From: a virus | Direction: 5' to 3' (one strand) | DNA length: 46,742 bases | Virus record (IMG/VR): IMGVR_UViG_3300017963_000368 | Coordinates: 1 to 46,742 of that record | Part shown: positions 25,344 to 33,260 of the stretch, piece after piece | Numbering within the stretch: the first letter of the stretch is position 1 | Layout of the letters: each line of letters begins with the position of its first letter | Made by a program: the position numbers and the translations under genes | The notes under the pieces: generated by a model | Told to the model about the DNA's origin: nothing | Databases searched by the model: none | Seen by the model: the letters and a program-made list of their open reading frames with translations, nothing else

Positions 25344-26435
25344 AGGTTTTCCTCTTTCAGAAATATGGGCGATCTTTCTTTTTCCGGGAAACTTCACCCA
25401 CATTCCGTCCAGTTCCTTCTTTCCAAGGATCTTTTCACTCGCCGAGGGCGAAAGATACTTTTTTGTGTAGGCTTTTTCTTCCAGCTTGCTGTCCAGAAAT
25501 TCTTGCGCTTCGTCTTCGTCAACCCACTTTTTCGAACCGTTCCCCTTGACTAGCTTGAATTCGGGAATGTCTTCGCCATTTTCAAGACGCCTGACTGCTT
25601 CCAGCTTCAGCGTTTCCTCAAGCGCTTTGAATGCTCTGGCAATTATAAGCGCATTGCTCAGATCGTCGTTGTCGTACTCGACGGTATCGTTCTTGGATAC
25701 CAATTTTTCAGACTCTTTTATGAAGTGTCTGCATGTGCTGAGCCCTTTGCACCATCGGCAATAAGACCCGAGCTTGAACCTGACGTTTCCTTTTTCCGCC
25801 TCGCATGCTATGTGCAGGGCTTTTTTCGTGAACTCCTTAACTTCCCTGTAGCTCGTCTTGTAAGTGTCAAGCGGATCGTCTACAACTCCGTTGATGTCCC
25901 TAGGCTGGTATATGTGGAGGAAAATTTCCTTTGGCTCGATCTTCAGATCCTTGCAGGCGAGAGCCGCATACGCCAGCATCTGCGGATTTTTCTCGGCAAA
26001 GACCGGAACGCCCATGCCGTATTTGAAGTCAACGACATGAAGCGCATCGAGCAAGCTGTCGTAATGTCTGAAATCTGAGGTGCCCCCCATTGAAAAGTTC
26101 TTGGTAAGCTTCATCGAGGATTTGATTTCGACCTTGTCCTCGTGATTTCTTGTTGACGTGATCCCGTCCACAAAGCTTATGTAGCCTGAAACGCAATCGC
26201 GCATTTGCCGGTCAATGGTTGTCGCCGTATGGAGGTTTCCCTCATAGTCTTCGTAATCAACAGCTTCTAGTTCATATGGAGAAATGCCGTTCCAGAGGCA
26301 AAACTCAGCGAGCCCGTGAGCTATGGTACCTTCAAATGCGTAGTCCTTTTCAGCATTTTCAAATCCTTCAAGCGTCAAGGATCCTGAGCAATTCAGCCAG
26401 CGTGAAGCGCCTGAAGGGGACAGCCTCTTTTTCAT
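25302..26435 (-). CDS. DUF2800 protein, PD-(D/E)XK nuclease-like
   Basis: 377 aa. N-terminal SPSGASRWLNCSGSLTLEGFEN and the central ALHVVDFKYGMGVPVFAEKNPQMLAYA are diagnostic of DUF2800, a phage family in the RecB/Cas4-like PD-(D/E)XK superfamily (V-D-F-K is the predicted active-site D-x-K region near 144-146). Cysteines in SYCRWCKGLSTCRHF (about 227-241) may bind an Fe-S cluster, as in Cas4. Likely a recombination or end-processing exonuclease acting with the SNF2 helicase and SSB. Start ATG overlaps the upstream stop (ATGA). Confidence 0.8.
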   Translation of the reverse strand: MKKRLSPSGASRWLNCSGSLTLEGFENAEKDYAFEGTIAHGLAEFCLWNGISPYELEAVDYEDYEGNLHTATTIDRQMRDCVSGYISFVDGITSTRNHEDKVEIKSSMKLTKNFSMGGTSDFRHYDSLLDALHVVDFKYGMGVPVFAEKNPQMLAYAALACKDLKIEPKEIFLHIYQPRDINGVVDDPLDTYKTSYREVKEFTKKALHIACEAEKGNVRFKLGSYCRWCKGLSTCRHFIKESEKLVSKNDTVEYDNDDLSNALIIARAFKALEETLKLEAVRRLENGEDIPEFKLVKGNGSKKWVDEDEAQEFLDSKLEEKAYTKKYLSPSASEKILGKKELDGMWVKFPGKRKIAHISERGKPVVFSDEDILRDYI

Positions 26436-27094
26436 ACTTTCAATCCAAATTTCACTACAAATTTAGCTAGCCCATCTTGATCAAGATCATCAAATTTTGT
26501 CTTGAGCTCATCGACAAGATATTTCTTCACATCGGTTTTTACCACTCCGCTCTTGTCGTCTTTCATGATTGAAATAAGGGCTTTCTTGACTTCGACAGGG
26601 TCATAATGCTTCTTTTCCTCTACCACTTCAGGAGCTTCGCTAAAAAGATCATCTTCTGCACTTTCTTCGTTTTGGAAAAGATCGTCTTCTGTGCTCCCTT
26701 CTGTCTTTGAAAATTTGGCATACTCATCTTCAAGCTTTTTTAACGTGGTTTTTGGCCCGTAGACTTTTCCCAGCTTTCGAAGCTCGTCGCGAAGATGGAG
26801 AATGCGATCCCTGTCCTTTTTAGAAATTCTGCTTTTCTTCGTTTTCTGTTCTTCTCTCTTTGTTTCTTCTTTTTCGATCTCTTGGCTTTCATCGGCAATT
26901 TCGCTCCCGTTGTTCGCGCCGGTTCCATGAATCAATCCGCTTTCAACTATCTTTGAGACAGCGGGTTCCTCGGGTTTCAACGCTATGCTCATGCCATCAA
27001 ACTTTGAACTGAAAATCCTTTCAACCGTTTCAACCTCAAAACCGTTTTCGCACAGAAACAGAAGTTTTCCCTTTACCAAATCAACTTTAATCAT
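26432..27094 (-). CDS. Acidic accessory protein of the replication operon
   Basis: 220 aa from 27094 (GAAAGGAA six bases before the ATG). An upstream in-frame ATG at 27127 lies inside the helicase gene and is unlikely. No known family. Layout: beta-rich N-terminus (KVDLVKGKLLFLCENGFEVETVERIF), a Lys/Glu-rich coiled coil (about 75-130), two copies of an acidic motif (TEDDLFQ and AEDDLFS), and a small C-terminal helical domain (YDPVEVKKALISIMKDDKSGVVKTDVKKYLVDELK). The EDDLF motifs resemble SSB-type interaction tails. May be a mediator or scaffold for the replisome. Sits between SNF2 and DUF2800 genes. Confidence 0.6.
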   Translation of the reverse strand: MIKVDLVKGKLLFLCENGFEVETVERIFSSKFDGMSIALKPEEPAVSKIVESGLIHGTGANNGSEIADESQEIEKEETKREEQKTKKSRISKKDRDRILHLRDELRKLGKVYGPKTTLKKLEDEYAKFSKTEGSTEDDLFQNEESAEDDLFSEAPEVVEEKKHYDPVEVKKALISIMKDDKSGVVKTDVKKYLVDELKTKFDDLDQDGLAKFVVKFGLKV

Positions 27095-28643
27095 AGTTTT
27101 TCCTTTCGTCGTTTTCGAAACCGCCAAGAAGCGAATTAAGGACTTTTTCCTTGTTCAGGTTTGAAAGAGCAACCTTACTATCTATAGAGTTATTTACAAC
27201 CAGATACTGAATGGATACGTTTTTTTTCTGGCCTATCCTGTGGGCCCTGTCTTCAGCCTGTCTGTTTTCTCCGGGCTTCCAGCTTGACTCGGCCATGACA
27301 ATGTCGCTTGATGCGGTCAATGTCAAGCCAACTCCGGCCGCCTGAACATTTCCGATGAAAACCCTTGCCGAACCGTTTTGGAAAAGGTCGACAGCCTGCT
27401 GCTTTTTCTTCTCTGTCATACCGCCGTATACGTGAACAGGCTTGTAGCCCTTCAGCGTTTCAACCATTCCATCGACGACAGATCTGTGGATGCAGAAGAT
27501 GATTACTTTTTCGACCTGCTGCAGCATGTCTTCGACAAAGACGCATGCAGGCTTGATCTTCATTTCGCCAAGCTCCTTTCTTGCGGTCGCGACATGAACG
27601 CCGTTGAGGCTTCCCGGTCTTGTCGATTCCAAAAGCTCAGCGACGTCCATCTTCGCAAGATCCTTTTGCGCCTTGGAAAGCTTGAGGTCGAGGTGTATGA
27701 ATGATCTTTGCTTTTCAGGAAGGTCTTTTGCAACGTCCTTTTTGAGTCTTCTTATCATGACGGTGCTTCTGATCTTTCTTGAAAGCTCATCTGTGTTTGA
27801 AGCGCCTGAAGCGTCCCAGCCCATTCGGCCCATTCGCCCTTCGCAATATCTTTGTTGAAACCGCCTTGCGTTTGGAAACCCAAAGGGTTCAAGCGCCTTT
27901 AAAATGGAGAAAAATTCGCTTGGCCTGTTTTCAATCGGGGTTCCCGTTATTGCGATGATTTTTTCGGCGCTTATAGCTCCGTTTCCGTTTGTTCCAAACA
28001 CCGCTTTTGTTCGTGCGGCGCTTTTGTTCTTCAGGTAGTGAGCCTCATCCAATACCAAAACATCAAAACTGTTTTCACGGACCTCTTCATACCTTCCAAT
28101 TATATCGTAGTTTATTATTGTTATGCTTGAAAATGCATATATCGGCGCTCCTGAATTGATGATCCTTATGGTCTGCGGCGTCTTCAAAAACTTTTCGCAC
28201 TCGCGCTTCCAATTTATTTTCAGAGACGCAGGGCATATCACCAAAGCCTTGAAGGAGCCTTTAGTTTCTGCAAGATGGTTGAAATAGGCTATGGCCTGTA
28301 CTGTTTTTCCAAGACCCATCTCATCGGCAAGAATGATGTTGTCGCCAAGAATGATGTAGTCCAGTCCAGCCCTTTGAAAAGGTCTGAGAACTTCGTCGCT
28401 GTTGATGCATGAGTCGCGGAAAGCGCTTTCTTCATGTCGTGAAGCGCGCTTTTTTTGCAAAAGCCGAACGAGCTTTTTGTCGTTCTCGCTCATCGACCGG
28501 TTTTTCATAAGCCTTATGGCACAGCTCGGAAACGGTGTCCTCCATCTGCCTGACTTCTTGTCATAACCGAAACCTGCGGTTCTTGGAGAACCGCCTGCAC
28601 CGATATAAGCCAGCTTTCCGTTTTCCAGTTCGAAATTGTCCAT
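27087..28643 (-). CDS. SNF2-family DNA helicase/translocase
   Basis: 518 aa. Superfamily 2 ATPase. Walker A DEMGLGKT at 107-114, DEAH at 199-202 (VLVLDEAHYLKN), motif III ITGTPIENRPSEFF near 232, and motif VI ENRQAEDRAHRIGQ near 460. No additional DNA-binding domain is visible, so it is a compact phage-type SNF2 protein. Probably remodels replication forks or displaces proteins and works with the DUF2800 nuclease, which is the usual neighbour. Ribosome binding site AAGGTTGG before the ATG. Its stop overlaps the downstream acidic gene start by eight bases. Confidence 0.92.
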   Translation of the reverse strand: MDNFELENGKLAYIGAGGSPRTAGFGYDKKSGRWRTPFPSCAIRLMKNRSMSENDKKLVRLLQKKRASRHEESAFRDSCINSDEVLRPFQRAGLDYIILGDNIILADEMGLGKTVQAIAYFNHLAETKGSFKALVICPASLKINWKRECEKFLKTPQTIRIINSGAPIYAFSSITIINYDIIGRYEEVRENSFDVLVLDEAHYLKNKSAARTKAVFGTNGNGAISAEKIIAITGTPIENRPSEFFSILKALEPFGFPNARRFQQRYCEGRMGRMGWDASGASNTDELSRKIRSTVMIRRLKKDVAKDLPEKQRSFIHLDLKLSKAQKDLAKMDVAELLESTRPGSLNGVHVATARKELGEMKIKPACVFVEDMLQQVEKVIIFCIHRSVVDGMVETLKGYKPVHVYGGMTEKKKQQAVDLFQNGSARVFIGNVQAAGVGLTLTASSDIVMAESSWKPGENRQAEDRAHRIGQKKNVSIQYLVVNNSIDSKVALSNLNKEKVLNSLLGGFENDERKNYD

Positions 28644-28652
28644 TCCAACCTT

Positions 28653-29006
28653 TTATTTCAGCTCCCACTGCCCAGAACGCTTTATGACATCGACTACAAG
28701 CATCTCGAGATTTTTTATGCCCAAGCCTTCAAACGATCTTCGGACATTGAAGAAAAGTTCCCTTGTGTCTTTGTTCGTCTTGAGAAGCTCATTAAAAGCA
28801 GTAAGATCGCTTTCCATTTCTGGGGTCAAAGTGCTGGAATCCCGCATTCGCTGTTCGATCAAAAAGTTGAAAATGTCATCGGGGTACTCGTGCCATTTGG
28901 AAAGATCCAGTTGGTCGCCCCAATAAGCCAGAAGCTTGCTGCCTTCAAGCCTCATGCCTTTGTAAAAGTTGTTTTCAGCCATAATCTTTTCTTTTTTTTT
29001 TTTCAT
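28653..29006 (-). CDS. Small protein, paralogue A (unknown family)
   Basis: 117 aa with start at 29006, whose ATG overlaps the stop of the upstream paralogue (ATGA). A later ATG at 28982 is also possible and would give MAENNFYKG. Aligns with the adjacent gene product: G(M)-R-L-E-G-S-K-L-L-A-Y-W-G in A against V-E-G-T-D-L-V-A-E-W-G in B, then a helical stretch, and a common C-terminus (VDVIKRSGQWELK / VELLKESGHWGLR). No catalytic or membrane features. Probably a small helical regulator or replication accessory. Confidence 0.65.
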   Translation of the reverse strand: MKKKKEKIMAENNFYKGMRLEGSKLLAYWGDQLDLSKWHEYPDDIFNFLIEQRMRDSSTLTPEMESDLTAFNELLKTNKDTRELFFNVRRSFEGLGIKNLEMLVVDVIKRSGQWELK

Positions 29007-29305
29007 CTCAGCCCCCAATGCCCGGATTCCTTCAGCAATTCGACAATCCGCTTGTTGCTCGGACACCGGCTCATATACGCTTTCCGCATTTCAAAAAAAG
29101 CCCTTCGGGTCGCTTGATCCGCGTCAAACAGCTCTTCATACCCCCAAAGGTCTTCTCTAAGGTGAAGAGGCGGGTGTATTGTCTGACTCATCCGGCACTT
29201 CAGGTTCCCAATGAGAAATGCGACAAAAAGATCGGTATACCGACCAACTTCTGTCATGTCCAAAACGCCCCATTCAGCTACAAGATCAGTTCCTTCGACA
29301 TACAT
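29003..29305 (-). CDS. Small protein, paralogue B (unknown family)
   Basis: 100 aa from the ATG at 29305. Longer in-frame starts up to 29479 would run through the HAD-like gene and are not credible. Shares the E-G-x-x-L-x-A-x-W-G motif and the C-terminal KESGHWGLR with its neighbour, so the two genes arose by duplication. Start-stop overlap between them suggests translational coupling and possibly a heterodimer. Position upstream of SNF2 suggests a role in replication, but no function is recognised. Confidence 0.7.
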   Translation of the reverse strand: MYVEGTDLVAEWGVLDMTEVGRYTDLFVAFLIGNLKCRMSQTIHPPLHLREDLWGYEELFDADQATRRAFFEMRKAYMSRCPSNKRIVELLKESGHWGLR

Positions 29306-29327
29306 GTTAGAAACCCCCGATAATATA

Positions 29328-29855
29328 TTACCAAGTAGGCACGTACTTCTTTCCCTTCTTGAAAAGAAGCGTATCCGCGCCAAACGCCCTGCACGCCCTG
29401 AGCACTCTCGCTTCAGCCGACACAACGAAATCAACTTTTTGACCTCTGTATGCCCGTTTTTTAACCTGTTCAGCCACAAAAGCTATGAAGTCAGCCATGA
29501 GCATGACCGGACACCCTCCGAACGGTTTTGGCATCAGGACCTCGACCTTGTCCAGAACACCTGCGAGCTCATTTTCCAAAGCCCTCGAGATCTTGGCTTT
29601 CCTTTTGCTTTCGCCGTACCTTGTGACGAGCACGAGTTCGTAATGCTCCCCGTCCCGGCCTGCCAAAGCCATCGCAAGATCGATGACGGTTTGGTTTCCA
29701 AGCATGGTCGTTTTGTCATGCAGAGCGGTGTCAATGTCCACTATTACAGCACTTTTACCCAATTGTTTCCGCTCCTTTGGTCTTTGTTTTCTAGTTTGCG
29801 GAGACCCGTACTCGCGAACCCCTATGCGTTCAAGACTTGCAGTCTTGCATGCCAA
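29328..29855 (-). CDS. Degenerate HAD/PNKP-like protein
   Basis: 175 aa. The core reads like the polynucleotide kinase-phosphatase C-terminal HAD domain: AVIVDIDTALHD (D-x-D motif I near 38-43), then YELVLVTRYGESKRKAKISRALE (motif II-like), then DKVEVLMPKPFGG, and last VDFVVSAEARVLRACRAFGADTLLF. The usual D-D acidic pair of motif IV is replaced by Ser-Ala (VVSAEARV), so the phosphatase may be inactive or altered. Otherwise DxD is retained. No N-terminal kinase domain. First gene of the - operon, divergent from the prim-pol gene. Start codon has no clear ribosome binding site. Confidence 0.55.
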   Translation of the reverse strand: MACKTASLERIGVREYGSPQTRKQRPKERKQLGKSAVIVDIDTALHDKTTMLGNQTVIDLAMALAGRDGEHYELVLVTRYGESKRKAKISRALENELAGVLDKVEVLMPKPFGGCPVMLMADFIAFVAEQVKKRAYRGQKVDFVVSAEARVLRACRAFGADTLLFKKGKKYVPTW

Positions 29856-29997
29856 AATGCAGTTGTCGAATTTCCGCTGTTTGGGTTTTACTATTTTTAT
29901 GCTGTTTGGTCAATGTTTAAAAAAAAGCTTGCAAAACAGCTGGTAGTGCATTACTTTTTCGCACACAGCTTTCTCTTTACATAAGAAAGGGGCGTGG
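29856..29997. promoter_or_regulatory. Divergent promoter region between HAD-like and prim-pol genes
   Basis: 142-bp gap between a - and a + gene, so it must carry promoters in both directions or an operator. On + a weak sigma70 candidate is TTGCAA (29929-29934), 17-base spacer, TACTTT (29952-29957), with AAGGGG before the prim-pol ATG. I found no better match on -. The assignment is tentative. Confidence 0.3.
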
Positions 29998-31956
29998 ATG
30001 ACAGCTTCGCTCAAAGGTGCCCTGCACCTTGTAGAAAACTTTGGACTTCATGTTTTTCCACTTTCGAAAAACTCGAAAATACCAATCCGGAACCTTAAAT
30101 GGAGGGAAGTTTCTACCAACGACCATGCGCAGGTAAGAGCCTGGGCTTTGGCGCATCCCGGCTGCAATTTCGCAGTCGATTGCGAAAAGTCTGGGATAAC
30201 CGTCATCGACATCGACCGAAAAAAAGACAGCAACGGATTCGATTCCATCAGAAAACTGATTGAAGAGCATGGAAGTCTTCCGCCGACACTGTCTGTAGAC
30301 ACACCCTCCAATGGCAGGCACGTCTTTTACAAGGGGCTTACCAAAACAAGTCAGTCCTTAATGGGAAAAGGGATCGATACGAGGTCGAAAGGCGGATACG
30401 TTGTTGCTCCGGGATCGAGGATCGGCGAGAAGTCGTACAGGATCCTGAAAAGCCATTTGGAAATCGCCAAAGCCCCAAAGTGGATCGGAAGTCTGCTTCA
30501 GGCTGAGAAACGAGAGAAGAATCCTGTTGGGGAAGGCGAAATTGTCGAAGGCGAGCGAAACGGAAGGCTCACCTCGCTTGCGGGATCAGCACGAAGCCAA
30601 GGCTGCGGCGATCAAGAGATACTGGCACTTCTTTTGACCGCCAACGAAGAAAGGGTGAGGCCCCCCTTACCCCGCCATGAAATAGAAACCATAGTCAAGT
30701 CAGTTCTCCGCTATCCGGTCGAACACGCCAAAACCCTTTCAGATCTTGAAGCCGAAGTCATGGAAAAAGACATTCCGTTCCTGTTTTCAGGGGCGGATGT
30801 CACCCCTTCCAGCCGTCTTCGCATTCCGTGGGTGGCTGAAGGAAGGTATGCGAAAGGCTATCTGACGGTCTGTGTCGCAAAAGGCGGAGTCGGCAAAACG
30901 CTTTTCATGTTTTCAGATCTTCTTGGCATTTCCGCTGGCAGGGACCTTCTGGGGTATGGCGCAAAAATAGAAAAAACCAATACATGGCTTCATTCAACCG
31001 AAGACAGCCGAATGGATCTTGAAAGACGGCTTCTCGCGGCAAGGCAGGCCCACGGCATCAGCGCTGAAGACGCATCGGGCTTTTACCTTTCAAGCGGAAG
31101 GGACATGGGATTCAACCTCGCCTTCATGGAAAAGGGAAAGGTCGTCAAGAATCTAGTGGATATCGAAGTGATCAAGAAGACCATAAGACGTAATTCCATA
31201 GGGCTTTTTGCAATCGATCCATTTTCAGGGGCCCATGGACTTGACGAAAACTCGAACGCCCACATGGTATTTGTAAAAAACATATTGAACGAGATAGCCG
31301 AAGAAACAGGATGCGCAGTCATTGCGGTGCATCATGCGAGAAAAAGTTCATCAGATGGGGTAGAGGCTTCAAGAGGCGCAAGCGCGCTAACGGACGGGGC
31401 AAGAACCGTGCTGATGTTTTCCGAATTCACGAAAGAAGACGGCGAACGGTTCGGGGTCGATCACCCGGAAAAGTATACCCGCGTCAGCTTTGTGAAAAGC
31501 AACAACGCTTCGATGGAAAAATGCAAAACCATTTTCTTCGAAAAAAAAAGTCTGGAAATTCCGGAAATCGGCGAGACTGCCGCGGCGGTCCCGTTTGTGC
31601 CTGAAACGCACTCGCTGGTTGCAGGTGAAAAGGAAAAAAGCGAAGATGCCGCCAAAGTCATCGGCCTGAGAAACGATCTCACTATCGATGATCTTAAAGG
31701 CGCAATCGATGATTCGCTTTCAGGGGTCAAGGAGACGATGGCATGGAACCAAGCTGTGAAGCTCATCAGGGATGCAACAGGATTTGACCAGGAGGGCATC
31801 AGTCTAAAGGCAATCGAACTGCGCATAAGGCGGATGATCGACAAAGGCGGAGGAGTTTTGGACACCGGACATGTATGCCTCAAGCAGAGTCGTGAGAGAA
31901 ACAAATCGCTTGTCATTTTTCCTTCAAAAGGCGTTGAGCCTTTGTGGGACGGATAG
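29998..31956 (+). CDS. Primase-polymerase with RepA-like helicase domain
   Basis: 652 aa. Residues 1-150 are an archaeo-eukaryotic primase-like prim-pol domain: catalytic DxD at 71-73 (VIDIDRK), GRHVFY (106-111), GIDTRSKGGYVVAPGS (125-140). Residues about 180-250 fit the PriCT linker. Then an AAA/RecA-type helicase: Walker A AKGGVGKT (294-301) and Walker B LFAIDPFSG near 404-412, followed by HHARKSSSDG. The C-terminus is helical and may be a winged-helix DNA-binding part. It primes and unwinds DNA for PolA. Good ribosome binding site AAGGGG. It is transcribed opposite to the PolA operon. Confidence 0.9.
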   Translation: MTASLKGALHLVENFGLHVFPLSKNSKIPIRNLKWREVSTNDHAQVRAWALAHPGCNFAVDCEKSGITVIDIDRKKDSNGFDSIRKLIEEHGSLPPTLSVDTPSNGRHVFYKGLTKTSQSLMGKGIDTRSKGGYVVAPGSRIGEKSYRILKSHLEIAKAPKWIGSLLQAEKREKNPVGEGEIVEGERNGRLTSLAGSARSQGCGDQEILALLLTANEERVRPPLPRHEIETIVKSVLRYPVEHAKTLSDLEAEVMEKDIPFLFSGADVTPSSRLRIPWVAEGRYAKGYLTVCVAKGGVGKTLFMFSDLLGISAGRDLLGYGAKIEKTNTWLHSTEDSRMDLERRLLAARQAHGISAEDASGFYLSSGRDMGFNLAFMEKGKVVKNLVDIEVIKKTIRRNSIGLFAIDPFSGAHGLDENSNAHMVFVKNILNEIAEETGCAVIAVHHARKSSSDGVEASRGASALTDGARTVLMFSEFTKEDGERFGVDHPEKYTRVSFVKSNNASMEKCKTIFFEKKSLEIPEIGETAAAVPFVPETHSLVAGEKEKSEDAAKVIGLRNDLTIDDLKGAIDDSLSGVKETMAWNQAVKLIRDATGFDQEGISLKAIELRIRRMIDKGGGVLDTGHVCLKQSRERNKSLVIFPSKGVEPLWDG

Positions 31957-31965
31957 CAGAACGGG

Positions 31966-32667
31966 TTATGGATCTGTTGAGGGCTGAAGCTCCATCATGA
32001 GTTCGTCATCGTCATCCAAAACGTAGTTTTGGTTGGTGTCCATAACTAGACCTGCTTGTTCGGTATCTCTTTTGAAAACAAACCATACGGAGTATAAGCC
32101 AGAGTCTCCGGACTTGTTGCCATGATCTGTAAGCAGAAGAAATCCTCCATCGCCTTCTCCTCTGTAATACCAGCTTGGAAAGCTCATGTAGGTGTCGGTA
32201 TCTACTTGCTCCAGATATGAGTAGGAAAAGCCAGCTGAAATATAAAAATCCCCGTTTGAATATAGGATGATCTGAGCCCCCCTGAACACACACAGATCAT
32301 AGTAACTCTCGCTTGTGCATATGTCTTCTGTGACGGGATTATATTTGATGATCTTTGTTATTGAGACCGAATCCTTGCCATTTTCTCCATTCTTGCCATT
32401 TTCTCCATCTTGCCCTTTGATGTCAATTTCTGTCCACGATTCTGAAAAACAGACGTAAAAAGCCTTTTCGTCCATTACGTATACGAGTTGAGATTCGTTA
32501 TCAACGTTGCAGTCCCCGAGACTGCTTTTTGAAGCCAAGGCGGTTGCGCGCCTAACTGTATCCGGTGATGCCTTCGCGGAGACAGAAGTCTGCTCGTCAT
32601 CCATAGGAACTGCTTGCCCGCATGAAACAAGAAAAATCAAATTAAAAATGATTGCTGAAGTTTTCAT
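31966..32667 (-). CDS. Lipoprotein with collagen-like segment and Asp-rich C-terminal loop
   Basis: 233 aa from 32667, with AGGAGGG seven bases before the ATG. Upstream start 32730 lacks a ribosome binding site. Signal peptide with lipobox L13-V-S-C16 (MKTSAIIFNLIFLVSCGQ), so it should be lipidated at Cys16. A short Gly-x-x run (GQDGENGKNGENGKDS) follows near 85-100, then a Tyr/Ser-rich extracellular-looking domain and a C-terminal Asp-rich loop (LVMDTNQNYVLDDDDELMMEL) that looks like a calcium-binding EF-hand-like loop. The same motif recurs in the 34797-35294 lipoprotein. Function unknown; a surface protein or conversion factor is likely. Confidence 0.75.
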   Translation of the reverse strand: MKTSAIIFNLIFLVSCGQAVPMDDEQTSVSAKASPDTVRRATALASKSSLGDCNVDNESQLVYVMDEKAFYVCFSESWTEIDIKGQDGENGKNGENGKDSVSITKIIKYNPVTEDICTSESYYDLCVFRGAQIILYSNGDFYISAGFSYSYLEQVDTDTYMSFPSWYYRGEGDGGFLLLTDHGNKSGDSGLYSVWFVFKRDTEQAGLVMDTNQNYVLDDDDELMMELQPSTDP

Positions 32668-32864
32668 CTTAACCCTCCTAATGGCATCGGCTATTATTAC
32701 ATTGCGGTAAGGTTCGTCTCCCGTAATCACCTCTTTCTCGCATCATGCTCATCAGCATTTTTGCACTGAAACTTTAGCTCTTTTTGTTAAGAAAAATTAA
32801 CATAGTTATACAGAATGGTTGAGGTATGCCCACCAACAAGTCAAGCATGAATTTCTTCTCGCCG

Positions 32865-32894
32865 TTGACGGGTCTTTGGGTGAGTTGGTAAAAT
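32865..32894 (+). promoter_or_regulatory. Sigma70-like promoter P1
   Basis: TTGACG (32865-32870), 18-base spacer, TAAAAT (32889-32894). Both boxes are 5 of 6 matches to consensus. Expected start near 32901. No gene begins close to it, and a two-hairpin terminator-like element follows. Confidence 0.55.
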
Positions 32895-32904
32895 AGAACG
32901 ACTC

Positions 32905-32950
32905 TAGTGTTTCCACTATCTTCAGCCGCTTGAGGAGCTTTTTTTTTTTT
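32905..32950 (+). ncRNA. Putative 50-nt two-hairpin RNA with 12-T terminator
   Basis: From the predicted P1 start: hairpin TAGTG-TTTC-CACTA (32905-32918), then hairpin TCTTCA-GCCGCT-TGAGGA (32919-32936, one G-U pair), then GC and 12 T (32939-32950). This makes a self-contained short transcript with no ORF, either a small RNA or a terminated leader/attenuator. Structure is seen directly, transcription is inferred. Confidence 0.45.
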
Positions 32951-32963
32951 GGGCGGCGTTTTC

Positions 32964-32992
32964 TTGCGCTTTTGAGCTGAACGGCTTATAAC
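32964..32992 (+). promoter_or_regulatory. Sigma70-like promoter P2
   Basis: TTGCGC (32964-32969), 17-base spacer, TATAAC (32987-32992). The -10 box is 5 of 6, the -35 is weak. Expected start near 33000, only about 60 bases before a terminator-like hairpin. Confidence 0.35.
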
Positions 32993-33033
32993 GAAATCAT
33001 CGTGAACATTCCACTAACGATCAACAGTTCATG

Positions 33034-33066
33034 CCCGTCTTTCTGAAACTCCTCGGACGGGTTTTT
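33034..33066 (+). terminator. Intrinsic terminator-like hairpin
   Basis: CCCGTC (33034-33039) and GACGGG (33056-33061) form a perfect 6-bp GC-rich stem with a 16-base loop, followed by TTTTT. Would end a transcript of about 65 nt started at P2, and would isolate the metallophosphoesterase promoter from upstream transcription. Confidence 0.55.
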
Positions 33067-33195
33067 CTAAAAAAGTCTTGCCTCATGTGCAAAGAAAATC
33101 CTAAACTGAAAGCGCTTGCCGGGTTTGGCTATTTTGTCCATCTTATAACGAATCCTGCGGGTGGTCGCCATTTCCGGCAGGCACCATCCAAATCC

Positions 33196-33224
33196 TTGCA
33201 AAAGACCCGTTCAGGCGCTATGCT
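33196..33224 (+). promoter_or_regulatory. Promoter candidate for the metallophosphoesterase gene
   Basis: TTGCAA (33196-33201), 17-base spacer, TATGCT (33219-33224). Expected start near 33231, 30 bases before the ATG at 33261. Both boxes match 4 of 6 positions, so confidence is moderate. Confidence 0.4.
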
Positions 33225-33260
33225 TGAAAACAACCCAAAACATAAAAGAGGAGCATGGTA

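Larger units (their letters stand above)
32668..33260. promoter_or_regulatory. 593-bp non-coding control region
   Basis: Divergent gap between the lipoprotein gene (-) and the metallophosphoesterase gene (+). I see an inverted repeat GTTAA-6 bases-TTAAC (32786-32801), a 5-bp hairpin ATGCT-CATC-AGCAT followed by five T (32745-32762), two promoter-hairpin-T-run units (entries below), a repeat CTTATAACGAA (32985-32995 and 33142-33152), and a promoter for the + gene. No ORF with a good ribosome binding site was found in it. Confidence 0.6.

Noticed and set aside
29211-29984. Long + strand ORF of 257 codons opposite the HAD-like gene
   Set aside because: Sequence is rich in Ser, Pro, His and Phe in an antisense-like pattern, has no ribosome binding site, and the - strand carries HAD motifs and coupled neighbours.
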